A stretch of 64,000 nt of DNA from Vicia villosa (lineage: Eukaryota; Streptophyta; Magnoliopsida; Fabales; Fabaceae), in NCBI RefSeq assembly GCF_029867415.1, contig NW_026705209.1:558001-622000 (forward strand), given 5' to 3'. The position numbers were made by a program, and so were the translations under genes. This document shows positions 45,996 through 57,643 of this stretch, piece after piece (position 1 is the first letter of the stretch; the number at the start of each line of letters is the position of its first letter). Below the pieces are notes generated by a model. That model saw nothing but the letters and a program-made list of their open reading frames with translations. It did no database searches and was not told the DNA's origin.

Positions 45996-47142
45996 TTCAA
46001 CAAAATAAATAAATAAGTAATTAAGTGAAAGATTATTGAAACTGGGCTTTATCTCGTGGCCCAAAAAGAAAGGTTTAATGGCAAACAAAAGAACACGTGG
46101 ATTATTGGGCTACGGGGTGTATGAAACCCGGATAGGGGGTTTATGGCCCAAGATGAGATAGTAAGATAAGTAAACTTCCATGAGGGACAACTGGGCCAGT
46201 CCGGTTCGAAAAAAACCAAACCCAACGCCTTCCCCTTGCATTGAAATGGGTTGATTGAAAACCCTAGAGGAAAGACGTAATTCTCTTCCTCTTTCACGCT
46301 TCGTCTCACTCTCTGCGTTCTCGTTTCTCAATCTCTCTTTCTCGATTTGGAGAACAACAATCAAACAAATATAACAATAAAAATACTATCCCCATAACAA
46401 CCCTAATCCCCAAATCATTAGGTTCACAGTTGCAAGAAAACGGTTACATGAGTACAAAGAGATTTACACTGCAAAATGAAACGGAAAGAAGGAGGAATCA
46501 GGTACGTTGAACTTTCGTTGAGCTTTTCTTTTCTTCTTCTTCTTCAGATGTGCGATTTTGAATGTATTGCGGCTGTATATTGATGCTGTATGCGTTGAGT
46601 TGTTTGGTATGAGTGCATTACTTTATGCGTGAGGGTCTGTGGCTGATTTGCGTGAGAGGATAGTGAGCTGAGGGTATGTTTCGATTGTGATTAGAAGGTG
46701 TGGTTCTGAGTTGTGAATTGATGGATGTTGTTGAGTGAAATTTCACTGAGTATGCGTGAGGTTAGATTGAGGTTTGAGAGTGTTTATTGAAAACGTAGAA
46801 GAAGGCGTTTGTGTGAATGGGGGATTTTTTTTGCAGTGAAGATGAAGATTTGTGTGAGGAGATTTGAGGTTGCGGTTTTGGTTATGGTGAAGTTATGGAG
46901 GCAGAGGTTTTTTGTGAGTGATTTGTGATAGATTTTCGTGGCTGCCCCCGTGTGTACTGATTCTTGTTGTTTATATAGAGTAGAAGTTAGGGTTTGGATG
47001 AAAATTGGGGGGAAAATTTGAGTTCAATTTGAACAATTGTGGTTACTGATTTGTGTGCTTTATGATGCAGGTATTGTGATGGCTATTTTTGTGTAATTTT
47101 TGGACTGTTTCTACAGCAAGGTGCAGGGCATTTGGACTGTTA

Positions 47143-48070
47143 GGGTGTGTTTGGTTCGAAGTAGATGGAGGGGAGGGGAGGGGAAATTTTTAATTAAATA
47201 TGTTTGGTTCAAATTTAAGGAGGGGAAGGGAAGGGAGGGGAGGGGAGCAAAATCCCTCCAAACCTCACTTTTTGCGTTCCTCCGAATTGGGGGGATTTGG
47301 AGGGGAGGGGAGGGAATCTGAATTTTAATACGTAAAAAATTATTATATTTACTAAAATATCCTCAATTTAATTTTAATATTTCAATTTTTTTTCGTGTTA
47401 ATGTTTATCTTCTATATGAGTTTTCTCGATTATTTCCATCAATTTATTATAACTATTATCCACCTTCAAATTTTTTTCAAATTTTTTAACTTAATACAAA
47501 TCATAATCATTACATTATTTTTATAATTTTTTTAATGTTTATTTATATTTTTTTTATATCAAATTTTAAATTATTTACTTTATTTTTATTTTGTGTTTAT
47601 TCATTTTATTAGAAAATTTAAATTATTAGTTTTAATAATAACTTATTTCATATGTATTTGTTTTGTTAGATGATTCATCACTATTTAAAAATATAGTTTC
47701 ATGTGTGTCGGAGAGTTATAATATAAATCAAGTGTACTCAGTTTATTAACGTTATGGTAAATTATAACGTTTTAGTCCCTCAATATTAAAAAATTTATTA
47801 CCAAAATTTTTTTTATGAAATTTTCATATTTGAATATTATATCACTTATATAAGATCAAAGGGTAAAAATGTAATTTATTATAAAACCCCTCCCCTCCTG
47901 AACCAAACATATTTTTAATTAAAACCCCTCCCTTTCTCTCCCCTCTCTTATTTTGAACCAAACACTTATCTGATTAAAAAAAATCCCTTACCTTCCCTCC
48001 CCTTCCCTCCTTTAAATTCCCCCCCCCCCCCCCCCCCCCCCCCCCACCCTCATTTGAACCAAACACACCC
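47143..48070. mobile_element. Tourist-like (PIF/Harbinger) non-autonomous element, 928 bp
   Basis: It starts GGGTGTGTTTGGTTCGAA and ends TTTGAACCAAACACACCC, with TTA on both sides (47140-47142, 48071-48073), the usual Harbinger-type target. G-rich (AGGGGAGGGGAGGGG) and C-rich strands fill the ends, including about 26 C in a row near 48020-48045. The AT-rich middle has no transposase. Confidence 0.8.
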
Positions 48071-48774
48071 TTATGGTGGTGCAGGGACAGTAAGGTGGAG
48101 CAGACATGGGATAGCAGATTTTTGTTGTTTTCTCTGTACATTTTTGTTTGACTTAGTGTAAATTGGACTTTAAGAGACAAAAAAAGTATGATTTGGGCCC
48201 AACTATATTAAAACCCCATTTTTGCAATTTTATTATATTTTATGTGACATATAACCATATACAAAAATAAATAACAATAATAATAAAAATATAATATATA
48301 ACTATTATATATAAAAAAAACTTATTTTTAAAGGCAACTTCAATTAAAAGATAAAAAGAAATCAAATATTATTCACAAATGTTAATTTAATTATTAAAGG
48401 AAAATTAATTTCGATAATAATAAAAAAAATTGACCATTAATTCAATTAACACATGATGCAAGGAAATCAGATATACAAGGTGTACAAATCGATCACAAGC
48501 CAGGTGCGACGAGAATGGACTTCACAAACAATTGTGAAATAGTAAAAAAAGACTAGGTCAAAAATTGGGGTACGACAGATGCGACAGTTAACGAATTTGG
48601 AATTGTCGATTCAGTGAGACTTGTTGTATAAAAACAGGAATAGGTTTCTCTCCTCTTTTTTATCTTTTGAATCCTTATTTTCTCTCTCAACCCTAAATTG
48701 ACCATCTCCACTTAAATAAGTGATATAAATGGACTAATCATATTTGAGTCATTCTCCACATAGGAATGAAGTCC

Positions 48775-48960
48775 AAACACAACAATACTAAATATGCTAT
48801 GCATAATCTTTTAAATTCGTTGTAGAAGGTCTACTGCCTCTTGTGCTAGAAAGCCTAAAGTGTCAAATATAAAAGGTAGAAAAACATCTTGTTTATCAAC
48901 TTGCTTTTACATATTTGAACATTTTTCTTAAAACAAGTTTGATAAGAGTAAAACTTACGC
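48775..48960 (-). pseudogene. Short relic of an unidentified plant repeat protein
   Basis: The - strand reads FLPFIFDTLGFLAQEAVDLL followed by QRI and a stop. I recognise FDTxGFLAxEAV as a motif common in retroelement-associated proteins of legumes, but I cannot name the family securely. Only about 40 residues are recoverable. Confidence 0.3.
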
Positions 48961-49045
48961 CCCAAGACATTTGATCAACACCTTATTGATGTGTGAAGGA
49001 TCTATATCCAAACCTTTATGTTTGGGCATTATAATCTTTTATATT

Positions 49046-49844
49046 TTAAGCATCTAATCAATTAGGAAAATTGATTAAATAGTTAATGCAACCCATGAGT
49101 CATTTCCTATTTTTGGTGATTCCAACTACTATATAAAGGAGGGTCTCCCTCACTTGTAATCACGCCACTTTTCAAAGTTTTTATATTTGTTTGGAATTTG
49201 TCTCTCTAAGTTATCTCCTTCTCTCTCTAGAAAGTTTCTTTCTTCACTTTTGGTTGTCTTATTATTTTGGAGTAAAATTTTATTTGTGAGGAGAATATTA
49301 TTTTGTAAGTGGTTGTGCTGGTAGTTTATAGTCTTAAGGGTGGGATATCTTTAAAAGATCGAGTTTTGGTTCTTGAGATCAACCATAAATCTTTGTTATT
49401 GATTTTTAAGCTTAGTCGATTTTTTTTTTGTTTTGGTTGAAGAGATCAACCATAAATCTCTAAACAATCTCACTAGAATAAGTTGGGGGTAAAAGCCGTA
49501 TATAGGTTGGAAATAAGCTTGTTCAAATTTAAAGATCAGATTGTATTGAGGTTTGTGGGTATAACCGATAAAATCTCACAAGTCTATAGTGAAAAATCTC
49601 AAGAAAACCTCACGAGGAAAAAACTAGGCCAACGTTAGGCCAAACCTGGATAACTCTTAGGTGCAATCTTTCTATCCTTACTCTCCTTAATTTTCTGCAA
49701 TTTATTTTATTTACTTTACTTCCGTTACACTTTACTACTCAAAAGTATTACTAACGTGATCTTAATCGAGAAAGGGAAAATTATCTACAGTTTTCAAAAA
49801 CCACAATTCACCCCCTCCTGTGCTTGAGGTCACTTGTTCAACAA
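49046..49844 (+). repeat. Probable copia-type solo LTR (799 bp)
   Basis: The segment from TTAAGCATCTAATC to TCACTTGTTCAACAA is flanked by ATATT on both sides (49041-49045 and 49845-49849). It has TATATAAAGG near 49130 as a promoter-like box and ends with CACAATTCACCCCCTCC, a common copia LTR tail. The ends are not clean TG...CA, so the limits are moderately secure. Confidence 0.5.
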
Positions 49845-49849
49845 ATATT

Positions 49850-51117
49850 TGATCTTGTAAAACCCATGATTGGACCTTGGAAGCCATAAAATCCTATGAG
49901 GGAACCTATACTACCGAGTACAAACCCAACCCTTTGCTCTAATATGTAAGTAAGCCACACTTCATTGAAGATTCCAAAAAAAAGGACATCTATCAACCAC
50001 AGTATATTCGATCGCCCAACACAAATATTTATCAAACCAAATAGGTGCAACCTCCTAGTGAATCGCTTGACACGTCTTAAGGCCAAGAAATTGTTTCTAA
50101 ATATCCATGCATGATCAAGGTAGAAGATTCTCACTCCACAGACCCTTTAATTATTGAAGAAGATTACATTAACTCAACAACCCTAACATCTCTCTTCATG
50201 GACTTCACCTAGATAAAACCTCTACCTCAAATAAAAACCTCTCAGAGAAATTTCATCCCCAACATTGGTCTCCTATTGTCCAAAGGGAACAACCCGCACA
50301 AATTTTACTACCATCACACATAAGTCAAAAGATCATAACCCTACAAATATTCAATTTACGAACCAACATGGATTCATCTCTTGAATTATGTCAATGGTAT
50401 TAATCACCTCCTATAAATCCCCCTATGATGGTCCCATAATCAAGATACCATGCATGAAGGAGACAATTGCAATTATATATGATCTTATGAATAATATGAT
50501 GTAAAACAAGAGCAAAAATGAGTGTTTCCAACATGTCGCCGAATTGGACTATAATTGTTTACATAATATGTCCATTCTCAAGGACAACTTCTTTATTTGA
50601 CCATAAGGAATTTCAACCCACTATGAAATAAATAGGCATCTTATGTCACATTCACCTCACACAATAGTTCATACCGATTTACCATATAAAAGTGTTTAAG
50701 AAATCTACTATGAGTATAAGCAAAGAACCATCTCCATGTCACTTGGTCAACATCCTATTGGTATTGTGCAAAATGTTCTCAACACCACCTGATACCCCAA
50801 TTCCAAACTAATATTATTGAAATATTTTTTTCACATATCTTTTGACTCCTTTCATAACAAACTTGAATTCCAGTCGCCTTCAAATTCAACACACTGTAAT
50901 ATGACGTATCCACCATTAGGATTTGATAATCGCTTTAAGGACGAGGAAGCTACAAACTTTGAAATATTTTTTCACATATTTACTGACTCCTTTCATAACA
51001 AACTTGGATTCCAGACGCCTTCAAATAGAACATACTGCAATATGACGTATCCACCATTAGGATTTAATAATCGCTTTAAGGACGAGGAAACTACAAACTT
51101 TGATAACCATTAGGATT
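49850..51117 (+). pseudogene. Degenerate coding-like region with an in-frame duplication
   Basis: Broken + strand frames run through this stretch, for example SLMFMD-like and STDPLIIEEDYINSTTLTSL at about 50140-50200, with many stops. At 50817-51113 a 98-codon frame stays open and contains two copies of a 47-residue unit that share SFHNKL and CNMTYPPLGF and NRFKDEE. I do not recognise the family; it is probably an old retroelement protein. Confidence 0.35.
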
Positions 51118-51831
51118 TGATAACCATTGTGAAGTGTCCATCTAAAACAAAATTGATTAACATTAAAGGAAAATCAATTATTTCACTTTGTAACGCCTAA
51201 AATCAACTGGAACAACCTATCATCGATTAGTAATGACTAGAAATCAAATATTTTCATTTTAGGGTGTCATAATTGATTATGGAGTCAAAGAATCGATAAT
51301 TGCATTCAATTTAACGAGTTGATCATTTCCTTTTTGAACCAATTTTTTTCCTATACAAAGAAAACTTCTCATTTCAAAACACACTAGAATTCATAATTCT
51401 CTCATTCTTTTCTCTTTCTTTACTTTTTCCACTAATTTCAACATGTATTTGAAGACAATTTTAAAAGACTTCCAAGAGTTCACGTCTACCAGCAATAATA
51501 ACAATACAAACTTAAACCCATACTTATATCCTATCAATTTCAACCAATCCCAAATTCCAACAAAAAAAATCCAATTGTGAGAAGTAATAAAACACATGCA
51601 TCCTTCCAAGAATTAACATCTATCCACACGAACAACAATACAAACTTCAATCCATTTTTAGCCCCCTCCATCAGCATCAATCAAGTTTGCATATGAATAT
51701 ATAAACACTTGCAAACGCGCCAATACCATGACAGACCAAAACTTTGTTAAAGTAGAAAACAAATCCCCTTGCAGCATATATATACATGGCATTCAGAAAA
51801 ACAAGACAAAAGAGAAGCCATTTCACCCATT
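51118..51831. other. Intergenic sequence, nothing identified
   Basis: This is moderately AT-rich DNA with short near-repeats (ATCAATTATTTCA, ATTGATTATGGAGTC, ATCGATAATTG) that recall old LTR sequence. Two copies of a CTTCCAAGA(G/A)TT...ATC TA(C/T)C phrase occur at about 51470 and 51602. No gene is supported. Confidence 0.5.
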
Positions 51832-53061
51832 TCACACCCAGTTGCACATTATTCCAAATTTTGCTTTAGGCCTATAAACGGATAGATTGGCACCGTCTAT
51901 AAGGTGTCGTATGCCATTCACAAGATCTTCTGGCCAACTATGGAGAACCATTTCATCCGGAACACCTCTTGTTGCATTCCATGTATAATGTGCAGCCTCT
52001 CGTACTCTCCTGCATGACAGACAAAGTAACCATTATTTTTACTTTATTTGTAACCTCTTATTTGATAGATGCGAAATGACAATCTTGGTGTGATTAGTTA
52101 AAAGAATTAGAACATTTCTTATCATTTGAGATCTTTCAGTATCTTTCCTTATAGTTTATATTCTACACCGACACAACTATAATATAAATTAAAAAACAAC
52201 AAAAAAAAAGGAAATGTTAGATACCTTCTCTGATCTTTTGCTAAGTGTTAATGGCTTATTCTCAGCTAAACATTATATTGTCTAATGTCTAAGTAACATT
52301 TCTAGCCTCCGTTAAGATAATTTAAAGAGGATGAAAAAAATAAAACATGTTATTCTAAAACTAAACATATAATCAGGGAAAAACTAAATTAACCATAAAT
52401 AGTTGCAAACATCATCATCAAAAATTAAATATTAACCAGTAGTATTAGATAAATTAAGAAAAAGCATGGCATTTGTGAAGCAAACTAAAAAATTCTACCT
52501 TTTATATGTTGGCAATGAGGAGAGCAAAAGCCAGAGTCCCAACCAATTCATCAAGGAAATCAAGGTTGTTGAAGTACATAACCTATCACTGATGAACCCA
52601 ACAAAAAAGAAGATCAATCAACCTTAATAATGAGAAATCTAGAATAGAAATAGTAGTAATATTTGGCGAGTAAATTTCAATACCGGTAGTTACTAACTAG
52701 TAGTAATATTTATGAATATTTGAAAGGATCAATAGAGAATAGAAAAGGATATCAGTAGAGGCAAATAAAGAAGATGAAAAAGCTCAATCCAGACATCTAT
52801 TCATGATGATTTAGAATAGACTTATTTTTCTTATTTTTTTAAAACTCGTGTTCAGACCAAGAAATAATAAGGTGCTACAAATACCTAGGTCCTTTTGGGT
52901 AAGTGCTGCAAAGTTCCAAAACTGAACTGGGAAAGCAGCAGCTATATGATAAAACCAAACAATGATTAGAAGTATAAAAAGGAAAAGAGATTATTTTAGG
53001 AATAAAAAATAAGTAAGGCGGTGGTTAGTCACCTGTGTTCCATCAATGAAACAACTGGCAT
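51832..53061 (-). CDS. Candidate four-exon gene, about 115 residues, unknown function
   Basis: Possible exons on the - strand are 53033-53096 (coding from an ATG at 53061), 52885-52941, 52499-52582 and 51832-52009. Each has AG/GT borders and every junction is phase 2, giving one open frame ending at a TGA. The last exon reads AAHYTWNATRGVPDEMVLHS and then WPEDLVNGIRHLIDGANLSV, with non-repetitive, protein-like composition. A hydrophobic stretch (WLGLWLLLSSLP) lies in exon 3. An earlier ATG in exon 1 opens only a 38-codon frame. I do not recognise the protein. It could be a small gene, a truncated gene or a captured fragment. Confidence 0.4.
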
Positions 53062-53299
53062 GAGGTTGGTAGTTTGAGTGTGATTTCATAAGAGATCTGA
53101 AAAAAGTTAAATGATCTAAAAGAATTAGCAATTTTGGATCATAAAAAGAGAGTTTTAAAAGAGGGGTTCCATATTTGAAGCAGAAAAATTTACGGCAACT
53201 GTACTTTTGGCGCTTATATGGTGGATCTCGGGAGTATACTTACTTACGGTGAAAAACTAGATGACGGAGAGAGGAAGAGATTGGTGTTGTTGGTGGTGG

Positions 53300-54000
53300 T
53301 AGTAGACTAGACAGAGAGAAAGTAGAAGATGAGTATATATCATAATTTTATTAAATATTATTAGTATTACTGATTATTGATAATAGGAATTGAAAACTTT
53401 CTTGATATTTATGAATTTTGGTTACTGATATCAATGTTGATTTTGTGTATTCATACAATTATATTTTATGACAATCTTAAACTGAAACAATTAATTCAAC
53501 TCATGCGCTTCCAGGGTATATAACTAGTTTGAGGTTATAAAACAAAAATAATACAAAAACAAAAGAAAAATCAAGGGGAAACGGAAAGAGAGGCGCTCAC
53601 CGACAATTATTAGTTAATTATGGTAATTGAACGATAATTAAAGTATACTAATTGAACTCTTCAATGTTTGAGTTATTTGTTACTATGATGGTACTCAATA
53701 CCATCAATAGACCCCATCATATTTGAGAAAATTTTTGAAGGATGATATGTGAGGGTATTCTCAATCAACAAAGACAAAACTTAAGTAAATTATTTTAAAT
53801 TATAACAACTTAAGTTGCTATAAGGTAGTCAGATTTTGACACCTGATTGTATTGTTATTAAAGTTCTTTTAAGATTGAAAGCCTTTTAACTTCAGCCGCA
53901 AGTTCTTTTACATGCCGTAGGTTAATGTTGTTATTCCCTGAATGTTGTTGTATGGTGTTTCTACAAATGTAGTCATAAGATGTTAATATAAGTATTGATT
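53300..54000. other. AT-rich intergenic sequence
   Basis: No coding frame, inverted repeat or LTR was recognised. It may include the 5' side of the candidate gene at 51832-53061: a GGTGTTGTTGGTGGTGG stretch at 53280-53300 precedes AT-rich DNA with a GAGTATATATCATAA box. Confidence 0.45.
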
Positions 54001-54008
54001 AATTATTT

Positions 54009-54762
54009 TTGACAGATTTGCAATTGATTGAGGTGGAGTTACAAAAGTTGACACCCATTGAAATTGAGACTCTATTGCAAACAAATCGAAGAAGTTTGAT
54101 TGAGTTTAAAGGTATGTCTTATCCAAATTCATATGCCATAACACATGATGGCAACAACTTGATTTACGACGAACGCGATTACAATACTGATACTGAACGA
54201 CATAATTATCATGATCTATTTTGTGCACTTACAAGTATATAATTTTAGTAGTAATGTAATTTTGTGACCAGCACGCATAATAGATTTTTAATGATAATCC
54301 TTACATTATAATTGATGGATGAACAATGTTCAATTTTTGATAAAATCATGGAAGTTGTTAACAATCAAAGAGGAGGGGTGTTTTTTTACATGGTTATGGA
54401 GGGACTGGTAAAACTTTCATTTGGAGAATTCTTTCAAGTGTTCATTTGCAGAAATTGTTCTTACTACTGCTTTAAGTTGGATAGCTCTGTTATTGTTGTC
54501 AGCTGGAAGAACAATCCACTCAAAGTTCAAAACATGTGCGCCAATACTTGATAACTCTACTTGCAACATTGACAAAAATATCGAACATTCACATTTATCA
54601 GAAGCAACTGATTTGATAATAAGGGAAGAAACACCTATGTCTCATATAAACCATAAAAATAGCATACAACCAAGCGTATATATGTTTATATACGCGTTTG
54701 CAAAGCAAATCGCACGTTTGAGCGGACGGACTGATAAAGGCTACGGAAGTCTTTGTCATTAA
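54009..54762 (+). pseudogene. Helitron Pif1-like helicase fragment
   Basis: The first open piece has LQKLTPIEIETLLQTNRRSL and a GMSYPNS segment, matching the region before the helicase core of plant Helitrons. After a stop at 54240 the text resumes with DEQCSIFDKIMEVVNNQRGG. The Walker A motif HGYGGTGKT (about 54391-54417) is intact but in a shifted frame. SWIALLLLSAGRTIHSKFK and an REETPMSH segment (replacing DEAPM) follow. Helicase would unwind DNA for rolling-circle transposition. Frameshifts, the altered Walker B and truncation after about 54680 make it dead. Confidence 0.8.
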
Positions 54763-54889
54763 GATTGGAATGAAAAGACTTTACACGCTTTGTTGTAATT
54801 AGTAATACCCAATCATTTATAATTTTTTTGCAACAGTGTGCACTTGGAAATTGATGGATTCTTACATAGAAATTGATCTTACCGAGCGG

Positions 54890-55300
54890 ATCAGATGACC
54901 AGCGACAATGAAGGCTTGAAGTTCGGAAGGCTGAGAGGGGGAAAAAAGGGTTGTACCTGCAAGGCCCTCCGATGCCAAAGTAAGTATGTATTCCACAAGG
55001 TACAACAAAGTGAGAGAATTTTGGGGTAAGAAAAGATTACCTTGCCCTCTGTTATTTGAGGGCTATTTATAGGGTGCCCTTATGCGAAATTGACTCCGTC
55101 TTCTGAGGCGGAGATTTTGGTGACGCGAGGGCTGGCTGCTTGCCGGACACGAGAGTGCCTCGTGGTCGCTTGTCCAAAGCGTCCGTCCGGAGCTGTCTGG
55201 ATGAGGTCGCCACGCGTAGTCCAAGGCACCTTGGGCCGAAGGTTGGGTTGACCCAATTAGATCGATTGGGTCGGCCCAGAACAGAAATATTCAAAGTATG
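54890..55300 (-). repeat. LTR fragment, Ty3/gypsy-like, with TATA box
   Basis: This stretch is much richer in G and C than its neighbours. On the - strand TATAAATAG (55063-55071) precedes CCTCAAATAACAGAGGGCAA and then TTTGGCATCGGAGGGCCTTG, words typical of legume gypsy LTRs around the transcription start. Neither LTR end could be fixed. Confidence 0.5.
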
Positions 55301-55663
55301 ATGGATTCTTACGTGAAGATATTTATAAATTTCTTATGCAAAATATTTTATAATATTTTCTTTTCTATTTGCTACAAATAAGTTCCCCATTAAAAGTAAA
55401 CTTATAAGGAAGTCTTTGCTGTAAGTAGTTAGACAGAATCAGTACAATTTTTTTTTCAACGGTATGCATGGTTAGAAATTTGATTTTGAGAAGTGCATGC
55501 ATTAGTTGTTTTTAAAAAGCCTGAAAAAGAAAGAGTAGTAAATGCTTGTAACAACACTTAGCTGCTACTCTTTTTTCTTCTACTGGTCGTATATTTGTAA
55601 TTAAATATTTAGGCCATTTAAGTAAAGAAAATTAAAATCTTTTAACACCTATAAATGTTTTAT

Positions 55664-56138
55664 GGCTCTATTTGGTAAGACATATTTTCGAGCTTATGTC
55701 TTATGTCTTATAAGCTCATATGATACTTTAAACCTGTTTGGTAACAGTCTTTTCATCACGAGCTTATATCTTATTTTACTAGCTTATAGCTTATTTTCCA
55801 GACTCTATTTCAAATAGTGTTTTAGCTTATGTCTTATAGCTTATTACTTTTTCTTCCTTTTTTATCCTTATTATTTCAATTAAAATTCATTTTTAACCCT
55901 TATAATTTATTTCAATTTAAAATAAAATAATTATAATTATATATTAAATATCTTTTATGTCATTTTACATTTATAAGTTAATTGAACCGCTAATTTTATC
56001 AAACACTTTAATGAGCTTATAAGCTATCAGTCTCAACCATCCGCTATAAGCTATAAGTCATCAGTTATCAGCTATCAATCATAAGCTATAAGCTATCAGC
56101 TAGCTTATCAGTCAACCGCTATTTTTACCAAACAGACC
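55664..56138. mobile_element. MITE-like element with TTTGGTAA ends (475 bp)
   Basis: GGCTCTATTTGGTAAGACAT at the left is matched by the inverted right end GGTCTGTTTGGTAAAAATAG. The interior is crowded with AGCTTATA / TATAAGCT words (for example GCTATAAGCTATAAG near 56040), which can pair across the element. Target duplication is unclear, so the superfamily (hAT or Harbinger) is open. Confidence 0.6.
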
Positions 56139-57398
56139 ATATATTGATATATTTAAACATGCATTGTATTTTACATATTCTTAAAATTTTGACTTTAAAT
56201 GTTTACGTTAATATTTCTTACACTTTAGTGGCAATTAAGAATACAGCATTTCTCAATTAATAAATCAATTTTAGTTTATTATACTTAAAATGTTTTAATA
56301 TATATTTGTTTTAATTGTTTTAAGAATATTTTTAAAGGTGTCATGATTGTGAAGCATATTTAATGCTCAATTTTTTTTATCTTGTACCAAAATTTTTATT
56401 TGAAATATGTTATTAATCATAACTGGTTAGTTTCCTATTAGTTTTTTTATTATAATTTGTTATATATTAATATTAATATATTTTATTTATATTTGTATGA
56501 GTCAAATGAAAAATGATCATTGCACCTATTTATTATATACCAATTAATATGTTGAGTATAAACCTGTGTCGATACTAAAAACAAACATTGTTTCATTATT
56601 TTGTTGTCATTATTTTGTTGTCAATCGAAGAGAGAGATTCATTTGGGTTTGAATGGGATACATGAAACCTTAAAAATAAATATATTGTTTATCCTTAAAA
56701 TATTGGAGAAACTGAATTCTTAATCAACATTCATTGGAAATTGCCTAAAGAGAGAAATTTCAATTATATAAAAATATGGTTAGGAGACCTTAATAAACAA
56801 AAACAAAAATAATAATTAAAAAAAAGAAAACATAATAAAGACCCATAAAGTTTGGACAAGCTTCATTAATATATAAAAAAAAAACATAATAAAGACCCAT
56901 AAAGTTTGGCCCTATTTCATAATCCTCGTAGAAATTTAGATAAAAGTCATTAAATATATAAAAAAACTTGTAAAACTCACATATTAATATTTTCTTAAAT
57001 TAAAGTTATGTTATTATGAAGCAGTATAAAATAATAATGAAAACTACTATTTTGATTGGTGCTATAATTACAACTATTTTCTACATGCTATGTGGAACTG
57101 TCAATTTTGATATAATCCTACCTGTATATTTTATATAGACAAATGGTGAACCATCGTTATTCATCTAGCTGGAGCTTTTCAAGTTTTCTCCCGAAAATGG
57201 AAAAAACTTCAATGAGTCCATTGTTTTTCAAAAACTTGAAAAGATACAACTAGTTGGATAATAATGCCAACAGTGGGCTATATTAAGTAGACATAAAGAA
57301 TATATGAAAACAAAATCGGCACAACCACAACGTAGGTAGAAAACAGTTATAACTATAAACACCAATCAAAATGACAGTCTTTTTTATTCTAAAACAAC
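56139..57398. other. AT-rich intergenic sequence with a short tandem duplication
   Basis: No gene is supported. At about 56825-56915 a roughly 54-bp unit containing ACATAATAAAGACCCATAAA and GTTTGG is present twice. The rest is low-complexity A/T. Confidence 0.55.
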
Positions 57399-57403
57399 AT
57401 AAC

Positions 57404-57643
57404 TGTTATGAAATTCACCAAATCAATATAGAGATGAATGATACATGAAGGAGAGAAAGAGAAGAGAGAAAGCAATATTATATCATCTTCTTTCAAGTGT
57501 GCTTTACATTGTAATATGGGTCTCTATTTATAGGACTCAAGGGAGATAGAAAATCACACATATTAAACACATATTAAGTATGGAATAGGAAGATGAAGAA
57601 CATGGAGATGGATGGACATCCACTAACATAAATATTCATAACA
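57404..57643 (-). repeat. 3' LTR of the compact copia element
   Basis: In + orientation it is TGTTATGAAATTCACC...ATATTCATAACA, 240 bp. On the + strand it has CTCTATTTATAGGACTC near 57523; its reverse complement contains CTATAAATAGAG, a TATA box for a - strand promoter. Confidence 0.93.

Larger units (their letters stand above)
44100..48577 (-). mobile_element. Ogre/Tat-type solo LTR with nested MITEs
   Basis: On the - strand it opens TGTCGTACCCCAATTTTTGACC (48577) and closes ACATTTTTACCGCTACA (44100). Near the end it has GTTCGGTGGCGACTCTGTTG and the ACTCGATGGGACCCATT-type leader seen in legume Ogre elements. Flanks GATGA (44095-44099) and GATGC (48578-48582) match at 4 of 5. Removing the palindromic MITE and the Tourist-like element leaves about 3.1 kb, within the long-LTR habit of this group. 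No gag or pol is present, hence a solo LTR. Confidence 0.68.
24943..48760 (-). mobile_element. Old Ty1/copia element (Tork/TNT1-like), split by three large insertions
   Basis: The pieces read in order from right to left on the - strand: LTR (43666-48760, holding an Ogre-type LTR), primer site, gag and protease (42661-43619), integrase start (26502-27034), then the integrase/RT linker (24945-25411). The rest of pol and the 3' LTR are missing. Sequence on the two sides of the 27035-42660 array joins without loss at a WK-LNKGNLFVARGNK position, which proves the pieces belong together. It carries many stops and is long dead. The Tork label comes from recognition of the gag and integrase motifs. 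Confidence 0.75.
43666..48760 (-). repeat. 5' LTR of the old copia element, split by an Ogre-type LTR
   Basis: Copia-like sequence at 43666-44099 continues at 48578-48760, where the coding strand starts TGTGGAGAATGACTCAAATA, a plausible LTR start. The two flanks join cleanly if 44100-48577 is removed. The net length is about 610 bp. The inner boundary next to the primer site is approximate. Confidence 0.55.

Noticed and set aside
46110..46500. Host gene first exon with GTACG-type splice donor near 46502
   Set aside because: The segment lies within the Ogre-type LTR limits and resembles its transcribed leader. No following exon joins in frame.
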